Assembly (NCBI RefSeq): GCF_000265205.3
Contig: NC_018000.1
Span: forward strand, 248,001-312,000
Source: Sinorhizobium fredii USDA 257
GTDB lineage: Bacteria > Pseudomonadota > Alphaproteobacteria > Rhizobiales > Rhizobiaceae
Direction: 5' to 3'
DNA length: 64,000 nt
This document shows, one piece after another, positions 8,061 to 16,774 of this stretch. The notes beneath the pieces were generated by a model. The model was given only the letters and a program-made list of their open reading frames with translations, was not told the DNA's origin and did no database searches. Each line of letters begins with the position of its first letter. Within the stretch, counting starts at the first letter, position 1. The position numbers and the translations under genes were made by a program.

Positions 8061-9158
8061 TTGGGTGCTTGTAACGATGCGGTTCCAGACAACGGCGAGG
8101 GTCATCTCGACGGCAACCAGTCGGTCTGCGCGCCTTTCACCGAAGCATATTTTCGAGCCGCTGCCGCTATTCTGGCGACAAAGCCAAGCGCTGCGGAAGC
8201 ACGAGTGTCGGGTGAGCTGCTACTACGCCACTACGGTTTGACGGGAATGATCATGGTCCTGTCCTCGGAAGTCGAGTGTACCGCGGACGTCACCCTGTTG
8301 AACGGCGATCGGTTGATCCTCAAAACGTCAGCGCGGCCGGAAGGACGAGACAGTTTCCGCTTCCAGGTTGCGGCCCTGGCAGGGCTGGAAGGTGCTTCCG
8401 GTTTCGCAGCACCTCATATCGTGCGTACCAGCGGCGGTACGCTGATGTTCGAAGAGGAGGAGATTTGCGGCTATCTGCAGACCCGACTTTCAGGGGTGCC
8501 GCTGCACCAGGCGAACGCCACTCCGGACGTCCTTTACCAGGTCGGCCAGGCGCTTGGTAGGCTCAGTTTGGCTCTCGAGCCTCTGAAGTTGCCCGCCATG
8601 CACCGCCCAGTCCTTTGGCATGTCGGATGCTGGCCGAGGCTAATGGAACTGGAGCAGCATCTGCCTTCAGGGTCCGTTGCAGAATCCGTGCGTCTTGCCA
8701 TGAGCAACTATGTCGAGCTCATCAAGCCGCAGCTGCGCGAGGTAGCATGGCAGGTCACGCACAATGACCCCAGCCCGTTCAACACACTCCTGACCGATGA
8801 TGGTGTCGCGTTCATTGATTTCGGCGACGGCTGCTGGGGTCCACGGCTTCAGGATCTTGCGATTGCGGCAAGCCACGTGGTGACGGACCCGTCTTTGGCT
8901 CTGGGCGGCGCAGAAAATTTCATCGCTGGTTATGCTTCGGTGCTTCCGCTTTCCGCGCTCGAGGCAAAACTGCTCGTCGGGTTGATAAAGGCGCGGCAAA
9001 GCGCCCTCATCCTGATCAACTACTGGCGAGCCGAGCTGTTTCCGGCAGAGGCAGCATATATCAAGAAGAACGTGGCCCGAGCCGAACGCGGGCTCTCTAT
9101 CCTGTCGGCGTTAGGAGTCGGGGAGGCCGAGATGGCTGTGCGTCGCGCGGTGCCTTAG
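8061..9158 (+). CDS. APH-family small-molecule kinase, copy 2
   Basis: A 365-residue phosphotransferase with Lys in RLILKTSAR, catalytic loop QVTHNDPSPFNTLL and metal motif FIDFGDG. It shares the fold and gene context of the kinase at 4064-5128 but has diverged much further than the HAD pair. The only in-frame start ahead of the conserved N-terminal helices is a TTG at 8061, with a GAGGG ribosome site about 8 nt upstream; the next ATG would remove the beginning of the domain. It is followed 88 bp later by the PLP enzyme. A hydroxylated amine or amino acid substrate is inferred from that pairing. Confidence 0.85.
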   Translation: MGACNDAVPDNGEGHLDGNQSVCAPFTEAYFRAAAAILATKPSAAEARVSGELLLRHYGLTGMIMVLSSEVECTADVTLLNGDRLILKTSARPEGRDSFRFQVAALAGLEGASGFAAPHIVRTSGGTLMFEEEEICGYLQTRLSGVPLHQANATPDVLYQVGQALGRLSLALEPLKLPAMHRPVLWHVGCWPRLMELEQHLPSGSVAESVRLAMSNYVELIKPQLREVAWQVTHNDPSPFNTLLTDDGVAFIDFGDGCWGPRLQDLAIAASHVVTDPSLALGGAENFIAGYASVLPLSALEAKLLVGLIKARQSALILINYWRAELFPAEAAYIKKNVARAERGLSILSALGVGEAEMAVRRAVP

Positions 9159-9246
9159 CCCGGCGTGGCATTCGTCACTCGTCTTGGCAATCACTACGGT
9201 AATTCGCGACCTTCTCGCGGATGGAAACTTAAGCAGGATCAAAGCT

Positions 9247-10581
9247 ATGTCCACAGATCTCATGCCCAACCGCTTTACCCCCGGGGAAGCCACAATTCCC
9301 CCCCGCGAATCTGAGCTGATCGCCCGGCGCGACAACGTACTGGGGGCCTCCTACAGGCTCCAATACCGCCGACCGGTCCATTTCGTTCGCGGCGAGGGCA
9401 TGTGGCTCTACGACCCCGACGGACATCGCTATCTGGATTTCTACAATAATGTGCCCTCTCTCGGGCATTGCAATCCCGAGATCAACGCTGCCATGGCGGA
9501 ACAAGCCAGCCGAATGAGCGCAAATACCCGCTATCTCGAACCGAGGCTTGTCGACTATGCCGAACGGCTCGTGGCCACCTTTCCCGAGGAGTTGAACCGC
9601 GTTGTCTTTACCTGCACGGGAAGCGAATCGAACGATCTGGCGCTCCGGATCGCCCGGCTGACCAGCGACAGTGAGGGCGTGATCGTCTCTTCCCACGCCT
9701 ATCACGGCACCAGCGCGGCAACGGCGATGGTGTCGCCCAATCTGGGCGACGCCGTCAGGCTCAGTCCTGCCGTACGGATGGTGTCGCTGCACGGGCCCGC
9801 GGGCGTACCGGACTGGCAAGCTGCAACGTTCTTTGAAGAACAGGTTCGCTCCGCTATCGCCGATTTGAATCGACGTGGCATTGGCATCGCGGCCCTGCTC
9901 ATCGACAGCATTTTCTCCAGCGACGGCGTCTGGGTGGACCCGCCTGGCTTCATCGCCGGCGGGATCAAGGCGGTGCGGGAGGCGGGCGGTCTCGTGATCG
10001 CGGATGAAGTGCAGCCGGGCTTTGGACGCACGGGCACACATATGTGGGGTTTTGAGCGGCACGAAGTTGTTCCGGACCTCGTTACCCTCGGCAAGCCGAT
10101 GGGCAATGGATTTCCGATCGGCGCCGTCGTCGGCCGTAAGGAACCGATGGATTGCTTTGGCGCTACTGCCCGGTACTCAAATACCTTCGGCGGCAATACC
10201 GTCGGGATCGCGGCGGCTGACGCCGTCCTGACAATCTTGCAAAGGGATCGGATCCCCGAGCATGTGCACGCCATGAGTGAGCGCCTGAGGCTGGGGTTGG
10301 AGCATCTTGCCAAGCTGCACCCCGGCATTCGCGGTATTCGAAATGCCGGGCTGTTCTTCGGCATCGACATCGGGTTGGATGGAGCGGGAGAGGCCAGCCG
10401 GCGCGCCATGGCTTTGGATATCGTAAACCTGATGCGTGACGATGGCGTTCTCATCAGTACGACGGGCGCCAACGAGGATACGCTGAAGGTGCGCCCGCCG
10501 CTGATTTGCCAGGCGGAGCATGTGGACCGGTTCCTCGAAGCCATGGAGTGCGCGCTCAAGAAGGCCGTCGCGCAGGTGTAA
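9247..10581 (+). CDS. Class III PLP enzyme (aminotransferase / phospho-lyase type), copy 2
   Basis: A 444-residue fold-type I PLP enzyme paralogous to the one at 2685-4055. Key motifs are AYHGTSAAT, the PLP-binding VIADEVQPGFGRTG, the Schiff-base LGKPMGNGFP, and SNTFGGN. I chose the ATG at 9247 (MSTDLMP) because it aligns with the start region of copy 1; a further ATG upstream at 9184 gives an uncharacteristic leader. With the kinase just before it, the likely chemistry is elimination of phosphate and ammonia from a phosphorylated amino alcohol. Transamination is the alternative. An Lrp gene follows 71 bp downstream. Confidence 0.87.
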   Translation: MSTDLMPNRFTPGEATIPPRESELIARRDNVLGASYRLQYRRPVHFVRGEGMWLYDPDGHRYLDFYNNVPSLGHCNPEINAAMAEQASRMSANTRYLEPRLVDYAERLVATFPEELNRVVFTCTGSESNDLALRIARLTSDSEGVIVSSHAYHGTSAATAMVSPNLGDAVRLSPAVRMVSLHGPAGVPDWQAATFFEEQVRSAIADLNRRGIGIAALLIDSIFSSDGVWVDPPGFIAGGIKAVREAGGLVIADEVQPGFGRTGTHMWGFERHEVVPDLVTLGKPMGNGFPIGAVVGRKEPMDCFGATARYSNTFGGNTVGIAAADAVLTILQRDRIPEHVHAMSERLRLGLEHLAKLHPGIRGIRNAGLFFGIDIGLDGAGEASRRAMALDIVNLMRDDGVLISTTGANEDTLKVRPPLICQAEHVDRFLEAMECALKKAVAQV

Positions 10582-10652
10582 CATAGGCTGCCTCGGCGGC
10601 CGAATTTACCGGATCGCGGGCTCGAGCGATTCTCATAAGCGAAAGTAAGTCC

Positions 10653-11129
10653 ATGAAACTCGATCGGATCGACGTCAAGATCCTGCACGTGCTGCAGCAG
10701 AATGGCCGAATGACAAATGTGGAACTTTCGGAGGTGGTGAACCTATCGCCGAGCCCGTGCCTCATGCGCGTGAAGAAGCTGCAGTCGGAGGGCTTTATTG
10801 AGGGCTATTCGGCGCAGATCAATGTCGCCAAGTTGGGGCAGACGTTAACGGTGTTCACCGAGGTCACGCTCAAGAACCACCGGCAGACCGACTTTGCACG
10901 CTTCCTCGCCGCCGTTGAGAAGATCGATCAATTAATCGAGTGCCATGTGGTCTCCGGCGGCTACGACTACCTCTTAAAATTCGTGACCACCGGGATCGGC
11001 GAATATCAGGAGATCATGGAGCGGCTGGTCGAGTTGGACGTCGGCATCGACAAATATTTCAGCTTCGTCGTGCTGAAATCACCGGTCGGGAAGCGGCACC
11101 TGCCGCTGACGAACCTGTTTCGGCCATAG
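10653..11129 (+). CDS. Lrp/AsnC family regulator
   Basis: A full-length 158-residue Lrp protein: an N-terminal HTH (MKLDRIDVKIL, SPSPCLMRVKKLQ) and a C-terminal RAM domain (TVFTEVTLKNH, then VSGGYDYLLKF). It sits between PLP enzyme copy 2 and an FAD oxidase on the same strand, so it probably responds to the amino compound these enzymes degrade. It belongs to a set of four near-identical regulators in this window (1, 10653, 25989, 30301), each beside an amino-compound catabolic gene. Confidence 0.92.
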   Translation: MKLDRIDVKILHVLQQNGRMTNVELSEVVNLSPSPCLMRVKKLQSEGFIEGYSAQINVAKLGQTLTVFTEVTLKNHRQTDFARFLAAVEKIDQLIECHVVSGGYDYLLKFVTTGIGEYQEIMERLVELDVGIDKYFSFVVLKSPVGKRHLPLTNLFRP

Positions 11130-11202
11130 AATCTCATCAACACTTCGCCCTTTGCTCTGACGGCGGCGGGCGTTTCGATCACTAGCGAGAAGGCGCACCG
11201 CC

Positions 11203-12477
11203 ATGAAATTCCTCCCCTATTGGCACGACAATACCCCGGCCTTCGCAGGGGCGGCAGAGGGTCCGGTCGATGGCCATTACGACGTCGCAGTGATCGGCGG
11301 CGGCTTCACCGGTCTTGGCGCCGCCCGGCAGTTCGCCAAGGCGGGGGCCAAGGTCGTCGTGCTGGAGGCGGAGAAAGTCGGCTGGGGTGCCTCCGGCCGC
11401 AATGGCGGACACCTGAACAACGGGCTTGCGCATAGCTATCTGGCGGCGAAGGCCGAACTCGGCAAGCAGCGGGCGATCGCACTTTACAAGGCGCTTGACG
11501 ACTCGATCGACACGATCGAGTCCTTGATCGGGGAGGAGGGCATCGACTGCAATTTCCGCCGCGCCGGAAAACTGAAGCTCGCCTCCAAGCCCCAGCATTT
11601 CGACGCGATCGCCCGCAATTTCGAAGCCGTGCATGCGGAGGTCGACCCGGACACAGCGCTTCTCGGAGCAGGCGACCTGAACCAGGAAGTCGGCTCCCCC
11701 TTCTTCGGCGCGATGCTCTCAAAAAAGAGCGCGATGATGCACATGGGCCGCTACGTCGTCGGGCTCGCCGAGGCAGCCAAGCGTCGCGGCGCGACGATCT
11801 TCGAGCAGGCAGCCGTTACGGAACATCAGCAGGCGGGCAGCCGCCATCAACTGAAAACCGCCCGGGCTAGCGTCACCGCGGATGCCGTGCTTGTCGCCAC
11901 CGGGGCCTACACGCCCTCGACCTTCGGCTATTTCCGCCGCCGGATCATCACGGTCGGCAGTTTCGTCATAGCCACGCGGCCGCTGACCGAAGCGGAGATC
12001 GCGGCGACGATGCCCGGCAACCGCACCTGCGTCACGTCAATGAATATCGGCAACTATTTCCGGCTCTCGCCGGACAACCGCCTGATCTTCGGCGGCCGCG
12101 CCCGCTTCTCGGCAAGCGCCGACCAGCGCTCCGATGCAAAGATCGGCGGGATACTCAAGGCAAGCCTCGCAGCGATCTTCCCGCAACTCGCCAATGTCGA
12201 GATCGACTATTGTTGGGGCGGCCTCGTCGACATAACCAAGGACCGCTTCCCGCGCGCCGGCTATCATGACGGCGTCTGGTACGCCATGGGCTATTCCGGC
12301 CACGGGGCGCAGCTTTCCACGCATCTCGGCATGATCATCGCCGACGCGATCCTCGACCGGCCCGACCGCAATCCGCTGAAGGGTCTCGAATGGCCGGCGG
12401 TGCCGGGACATTTCGGCACACCCTGGTTCCTGCCGCTGGTTGGCATGTATTTCAAGATGCTGGACAGGTTCGGGTAG
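11203..12477 (+). CDS. FAD-dependent amine/amino-acid oxidase (PuuB/OrdL-like)
   Basis: A 424-residue DAO-family flavoenzyme. The dinucleotide motif is DVAVIGGGFTGLGAARQFAK at residues about 27-46, followed by WGASGRNGGHLNNG, a signature of gamma-glutamylputrescine oxidase relatives. The C-terminal FAD contact is MGYSGHGAQLSTHLG. Such enzymes oxidise an amine or N-substituted amino acid to an aldehyde or imine, reducing oxygen or a quinone. It is the last gene of the second catabolic module, 73 bp after the Lrp gene. The substrate is not resolvable; similar oxidases lie at 23144 and 24541. Confidence 0.87.
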   Translation: MKFLPYWHDNTPAFAGAAEGPVDGHYDVAVIGGGFTGLGAARQFAKAGAKVVVLEAEKVGWGASGRNGGHLNNGLAHSYLAAKAELGKQRAIALYKALDDSIDTIESLIGEEGIDCNFRRAGKLKLASKPQHFDAIARNFEAVHAEVDPDTALLGAGDLNQEVGSPFFGAMLSKKSAMMHMGRYVVGLAEAAKRRGATIFEQAAVTEHQQAGSRHQLKTARASVTADAVLVATGAYTPSTFGYFRRRIITVGSFVIATRPLTEAEIAATMPGNRTCVTSMNIGNYFRLSPDNRLIFGGRARFSASADQRSDAKIGGILKASLAAIFPQLANVEIDYCWGGLVDITKDRFPRAGYHDGVWYAMGYSGHGAQLSTHLGMIIADAILDRPDRNPLKGLEWPAVPGHFGTPWFLPLVGMYFKMLDRFG

Positions 12478-12856
12478 GTACTTCTGTCCCTGTTTGTGGA
12501 AACCGTCGAGGGCGAGGTGGTTCGAACCGTCGACGTACGGCGAGCCGGGGGTCCTAGCCGGTACACAGACGGCGTCTCCGTTCCGTGCTCAATCAACGGG
12601 AGCTGAGCGCCGTTGATCCGAGACTCGCCCGACGCTCGAGGCAGTCGATTGCTTCCATCGTAGATGAACGCGAGCGAAGTTCGGCGACCTTAACGAGGTC
12701 GTCTTCGACGACGCGGATCTCGACCGGTTTTCGAGCCGACCGATATCAGCGAGGCCAGCCGACATGACCTTTATGCAGGAGGAAAAATCCCGCAGCACCA
12801 ATTTCCGGTTCGACGCAGAGGAGGAGGCTAGCGCCGTGGCCAAGGCGCATTCTCCG
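12478..12856. other. Gap with no recognised gene
   Basis: 379 bp between the FAD oxidase and the convergent TIM-barrel gene. Short frames exist on both strands, but none resembles a known family. The plus-strand stretch 12680-12740 (containing EVVFDDADLDRF) has protein-like composition and might be decayed coding sequence, though I cannot assign it. Confidence 0.4.
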
Positions 12857-13531
12857 CTACTGCTCGGCTAGCGCTTTCGCCTGGTTCTTTATGGAAGTGA
12901 TCGTCAGGAGCTGATGCGCCAAGCCTGGAATGGCTGCAGGGAAGCGGCCCTCCAGGGCGGCGGTGCCGACCGTGAAGCCGGCGGCCCGGCCGCTGACGAC
13001 GGCATGGATGCGTTCGGCGCGGTCGATCGAGCCTGCGACGATGACCGGCTTGGCGACGGCGTCGCAGACGGCCCGGATAAGGTCTGCGACATCGACATCG
13101 GCGCGATAGGCAAGGAGATCGAGGCCATGGACGCCCTCACGGGCGGCAAGGTCCTTTGCGCTTGCAACGATCTCCGTCGTGGACCCATCCAGAACGCTGG
13201 GATGGCCTGCAATGCGGCCGGGGAAGGGGTAGTAGCGGATCCCACTTCCCTTAAGGAGGGGAAGGACGTCGTCGACATGGGTGCCGCCAAGCAGATAGTC
13301 GACGCCGAGCGTGAGGGCGGCGCGCACCGACGCGATTTCGCTGGCGCGGTCGAGTGAAACCACTTCGAGATAACTCTTCGCGCCTGCGGCCCGGATTTCC
13401 CGGTTCAGGTCGGAAAGCACCTCGAAGGGCAGGCCGATATCCTTGAAGCCGATATGACGGACACCCGCAGAAAGCACCAAGGGAAGCTGTTCCAGCGCGT
13501 CCGGGATCGCCCGGTCGTTGCGGGTCAGCAT
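12857..13531 (-). CDS. HisA/HisF-like TIM-barrel phosphate-binding protein, N-terminus disturbed
   Basis: A 224-residue frame with beta-alpha barrel features. Its C-terminal KPVIVAGSIDRAERIHAV and GFTVGTAALEGRFP segments resemble the phosphate-binding half of HisA/HisF or indole-glycerol-phosphate-type barrels. Function is not known; it lies at the end of a kinase-PdxA2 operon, so it probably handles a phosphorylated intermediate. The first in-frame ATG is at 13531, yet the eight codons before it in the same frame (PIDFIF then MLTRND) look like genuine protein and run back to the PdxA2 stop codon without a start. An ATG with a good AGGAGG site at 13551-13553 is one base out of frame, suggesting a single-base deletion. 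Confidence 0.65.
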   Translation of the reverse strand: MLTRNDRAIPDALEQLPLVLSAGVRHIGFKDIGLPFEVLSDLNREIRAAGAKSYLEVVSLDRASEIASVRAALTLGVDYLLGGTHVDDVLPLLKGSGIRYYPFPGRIAGHPSVLDGSTTEIVASAKDLAAREGVHGLDLLAYRADVDVADLIRAVCDAVAKPVIVAGSIDRAERIHAVVSGRAAGFTVGTAALEGRFPAAIPGLAHQLLTITSIKNQAKALAEQ

Positions 13532-13555
13532 GAAAATGAAATCGATGGGGTCATG

Positions 13556-14554
13556 TCAATCCTCCTGGTCGCACGGTGCCTTCGCCAGTCGGCGGGCGTA
13601 GTCGATCGCTGTTTCGAGACTCCTCGGATCGGCAATGCCACGGCCGGCGATGTCGAAGGCGGTGCCGTGGTCGGGACTTGTGCGCACGAAGGGCAGGCCG
13701 AGCGTGATGTTCACGCCCTTTTCCAGTCCGAGATACTTGACCGGGATCAGCCCCTGGTCGTGATACTGCGCGACGACCAGATCGAAGCGGCCGTTTCGCG
13801 CCTGCATGAAAACCGTATCGCCGGGCCATGGGCCGCTGGCGTCTATGCCTTCCGAGCGGGCTGCCGCGATGGCGGGCGCGATGATGCGGATCTCCTCATC
13901 TCCGAAGAGACCGCCTTCGCCGGCATGCGGATTGAGCCCCGCAACAGCGATGCGGGGGCGGGCGAAACCCAACGCGCGACCCCCCTGGTGGGCGAGGCGT
14001 ATCGCGGACATCTGTGCCGGAAAATCGGCCTGGCGGATCGCGTCTGCCAGCGAACAATGGATCGTCACCAGCACCGAGCGGATATCGTCATTGGCGAGCA
14101 TCATCGCCACGCGCCCCGCACCACCTTTTGCCGCGAGGATTTCCGTGTGGCCGGGGTATGGAAGCCCCGCAGCGGCAAGCGCCTCCTTGTGGATCGGCGC
14201 CGTCACGATGCCGGCGACTTTGCCCGTCCTGGCGAGATCGATCGCCGCCACGACGGCATCATAGGCCATGCGGCCGCTGGTGGCGCTCACCTTGCCGAGT
14301 GCTGGTGGGGTTTCGATGCGGGTCGCGGCGAGGATATTCAGGGCGCCATCCGGCTTCGCGTCGGCGACGTCATGGATCTCGTTCATGGGCAAACCGCCGC
14401 CGAGGCTGGCGATGGCCTTCGCCATCACGGCCGGGTCGCCGCCGACGATGTTGCGACGTAGGTCGGTGCGGGCAAGCATCGTCTTTGCCACGATCTCCGG
14501 CCCGATGCCGGATGCATCGCCCATGGTGACGGCAAGCGGCAGGGAGGTGTTCAT
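13556..14554 (-). CDS. pdxA2: PdxA2-type 4-phospho-D-threonate/erythronate dehydrogenase
   Basis: A 332-residue member of the PdxA family with the N-terminal VTMGDASGIGPEI, the metal-site GHTEILAAKGGAG, and the C-terminal NITLGLPFVRTSPDHGTAFD signature. In PdxA2 systems it oxidises a 4-phosphorylated four-carbon sugar acid, which decarboxylates to dihydroxyacetone phosphate. The start at 14554 overlaps the upstream kinase stop by four bases (ATGA), showing translational coupling. That coupling to a DUF1537 kinase favours the D-threonate/erythronate role over vitamin B6 synthesis. The TIM-barrel gene follows directly. Confidence 0.88.
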   Translation of the reverse strand: MNTSLPLAVTMGDASGIGPEIVAKTMLARTDLRRNIVGGDPAVMAKAIASLGGGLPMNEIHDVADAKPDGALNILAATRIETPPALGKVSATSGRMAYDAVVAAIDLARTGKVAGIVTAPIHKEALAAAGLPYPGHTEILAAKGGAGRVAMMLANDDIRSVLVTIHCSLADAIRQADFPAQMSAIRLAHQGGRALGFARPRIAVAGLNPHAGEGGLFGDEEIRIIAPAIAAARSEGIDASGPWPGDTVFMQARNGRFDLVVAQYHDQGLIPVKYLGLEKGVNITLGLPFVRTSPDHGTAFDIAGRGIADPRSLETAIDYARRLAKAPCDQED

Positions 14555-15700
14555 GCGTGCTCCTTTCCAATTCGGCGAATGGTGTCGGCGGCATTGCGCA
14601 GCGTCACGGCGGAACCGAAGCCGCCTGCCTTCATGGCGAGCAGCATCATTCGTCCATCGGCAAGACGAGCGCAGCCGAGGGGAAAACCGGGCTCGAGTTC
14701 GCGGATCAAATCGAAAGCGTGAAGGGAGAGCCGTTCCAAAAGGGCGTGCATCGTTTCGCCACCCGTTGCGACGATGGCGTCGTATCGATGCCGGGCTAAT
14801 GCGATCTCTGCCTCGTCCACCAGGGTGGCGAGCGCCTTCGCCGGGTCGCTGGTGCGGATGTGCGGGGTACGGATGCAGACGACAGAAGCTGTCTCGTCGA
14901 TATCCGTCGCACGGATTGCGACCGAAGCGCCTGTCGCGGCCAACGTCTCGCACTGCAAATGGCTGACATGGTTTGCGCTGCCGACAAGCACGAGAACACG
15001 GTGCGGCGTGGCTTCGGGCGTGAAGATGTCCTGGCCTGTGCGCCGCTCGACTACCGTGGCTAACGCCTCCGCCATGCCCGGCGAGCCGACCCAAAGCGCC
15101 GGGCCGTGCTTCTGGATCTGCGCAATCCGACGATTCAGCATCACCTGCTCGCATGCATCGACGATGACTACCGGAGCGCCGCCAATGGCCTTGCCGATCT
15201 CGCCCTCCTCGGCGTGGGCGGAAATTTTAGCGATCCGGCCGAGGCCGGGCTCGATCAAGTCTTCGATGCGAGACGTGTGGGCGGGATGGACTGCGTCGCG
15301 GCCGTACGCCGTTTGCGCAACCGGCTCACCGTGCAGCAGTTGAATGCCGTCGATCGTCGTGCGCCCGGCAGCGGGAAAAGCAGGTGCGATGACCAAACGT
15401 GGCCGGCTGCTGGCCTGGAATGCGGCGGCAATTTCCACGCGGATATGGCCACGCAGGGTGGAGTCAATCGTCTTATATAGGAACGGCCTGTCTGCAAGCG
15501 TCGTTACCGCCTGGCGCGTCACATGCGCTGCATCGGTTTGCATCGAGCCTGCGGCTGCCGGTGTCGATGGAGACGAGACTGGCTTGTGTATCGTCCGGTC
15601 CTACTCTGCAGATGCGGGGGATATAGCCGCGTTTCAGGAAAGCGATTGCCCCGTCCGCCGCGCTTGTCAGGTCGTCTGCGACGACGCCAACGTGTTTGAT
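14551..15700 (-). pseudogene. DUF1537 four-carbon-acid sugar kinase, frameshifted
   Basis: The C-terminal 330 codons from 15543 are a clear DUF1537 kinase (FLYKTIDSTLRGH, PAFPAAGRTTIDG, VLVGSANHVSHLQ, IVATGGETMHALL). The missing N-terminal domain is present upstream in another frame at about 15545-15700: HVGVVADDLTSAADGAIAF, then SLVSIDTGSRRLDA, which matches the family start. Joining them needs a one-base shift near 15540. The upstream frame also lacks an ATG: it begins at ATC directly after TGA TAA. So the gene carries a frameshift and possibly a lost start codon, or the assembly has errors. If functional it would phosphorylate D-threonate or D-erythronate for PdxA2. Confidence 0.72.
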
Positions 15701-15774
15701 TTATCAATGGTTTTTGCCATGACCTCAGGCTATTCTTCAAATCTTGAGAGGAAAATCGATATGATTTCACGCGT

Positions 15775-15797
15775 ATTGGTGATATATTGTCACCAAT
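15775..15797. promoter_or_regulatory. Palindromic operator overlapping the LysR start codon
   Basis: Perfect 8-bp arms ATTGGTGA (15775-15782) and TCACCAAT (15790-15797) flank TATATTG. The right arm runs into the LysR ATG at 15796. The 15-mer TATATTGTCACCAAT differs by one base from TATATTGACACCAAT at 17484-17498 and 26792-26806. It is probably a shared regulator site between the kinase/PdxA2 operon and the divergent LysR gene. Confidence 0.6.
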
Positions 15798-16680
15798 GAA
15801 GCGTTCGGACCTTCCTTCCCTCGATGATCTGCGTGCCTTTGAGGTCGTGGCCCGCCTGGGTTCCGTACGTGCGGCCGCGTCTGAGTTAAACCTGACGCAT
15901 GGTGCCGTCAGCCGACGCGTTTCAAAACTCTCCGAACACCTTCAAATCCGTTTGCTAGAACCGGATGGGCGCGGCCTAAGGTTGACGGGAGAGGGCACGC
16001 GGCTCGCGCAGGCGACGACGAACGCGCTGTCGCTCGTAGCGTCAGCGTTGGAGGATATTCGCAAAGTTGACGTGTCCCCGCCGATCGTCGTTTCCTGCGA
16101 ACGGTCCGTTGCCATGCGCTGGCTGATCCCGCGGCTCTCGGAGTTCCAGGATCGCCAGCCCGAGATCGACCTTCACCTTTCCGTCGGTGGTGGGGGCTTC
16201 GATTTTGCGCGCGACCATATCACGCTCGCGATCCGCAGGCTCGATTTCGCGATCGAGGCGAACTGGCAGGTCGAACGGTTGATCGAAGAGGAAGTCGGTC
16301 CCGTCATGCATCCCGCCATGGCGGATCGGTTTGCGGCCGGTGGTTATGTTGCGCTTGCTGCAAAGACCCGGCCGGACGCCTGGCAGAAGTGGTCCGCCGC
16401 CCATCCGGACGCGCCGAAGCCGCGCTCGACGCGCTTTCTTGACCATCATTTCCTGATGGTGGAGGCCGCAGCCGGCGGTCTGGGTGTGGCCATGTGCCCC
16501 AAGATCATTGCCATCGACGATATCCGCAATGGCCGCCTCGATGCGCCACTCGGCTTTCAGCCTGATGGCTCACATTACGGCATCATTCGTTCGGCGCTGG
16601 CGAAGAAGACGAGTGGGATCGATCAATTTGTGTCTTGGCTTCTCGCCACCATTCAAGAAGATTTCTATGCTGCGTCTTGA
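15796..16680 (+). CDS. LysR family transcriptional regulator (GcvA-like)
   Basis: The protein is 294 residues from ATG 15796. The N-terminal HTH is LDDLRAFEVVARLGSVRAAASE followed by HGAVSRRVSKLSEHL, and the GcvA-type substrate-binding domain follows (IVVSCERSVAMRWLIPRL, VEAAAGGLGVAM). It is divergent from the DUF1537 kinase/PdxA2 operon, the usual arrangement for its regulator. A perfect palindrome sits over its start codon, so autoregulation by occlusion is plausible. Confidence 0.9.
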   Translation: MKRSDLPSLDDLRAFEVVARLGSVRAAASELNLTHGAVSRRVSKLSEHLQIRLLEPDGRGLRLTGEGTRLAQATTNALSLVASALEDIRKVDVSPPIVVSCERSVAMRWLIPRLSEFQDRQPEIDLHLSVGGGGFDFARDHITLAIRRLDFAIEANWQVERLIEEEVGPVMHPAMADRFAAGGYVALAAKTRPDAWQKWSAAHPDAPKPRSTRFLDHHFLMVEAAAGGLGVAMCPKIIAIDDIRNGRLDAPLGFQPDGSHYGIIRSALAKKTSGIDQFVSWLLATIQEDFYAAS

Positions 16681-16774
16681 GCCAACACACCGTCGCGGTG
16701 CTTAATTTGATCTCAAACCGGTCAAGCATGCGAAGTGCAACAACACGCTTCAATACCAGACCGCTATCAGGTGC

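Noticed and set aside
14555..15154. N-terminal extension of PdxA2 to about 532 residues
   Set aside because: The extra 200 residues are an out-of-frame reading of the DUF1537 kinase; the family start is the ATG at 14554.
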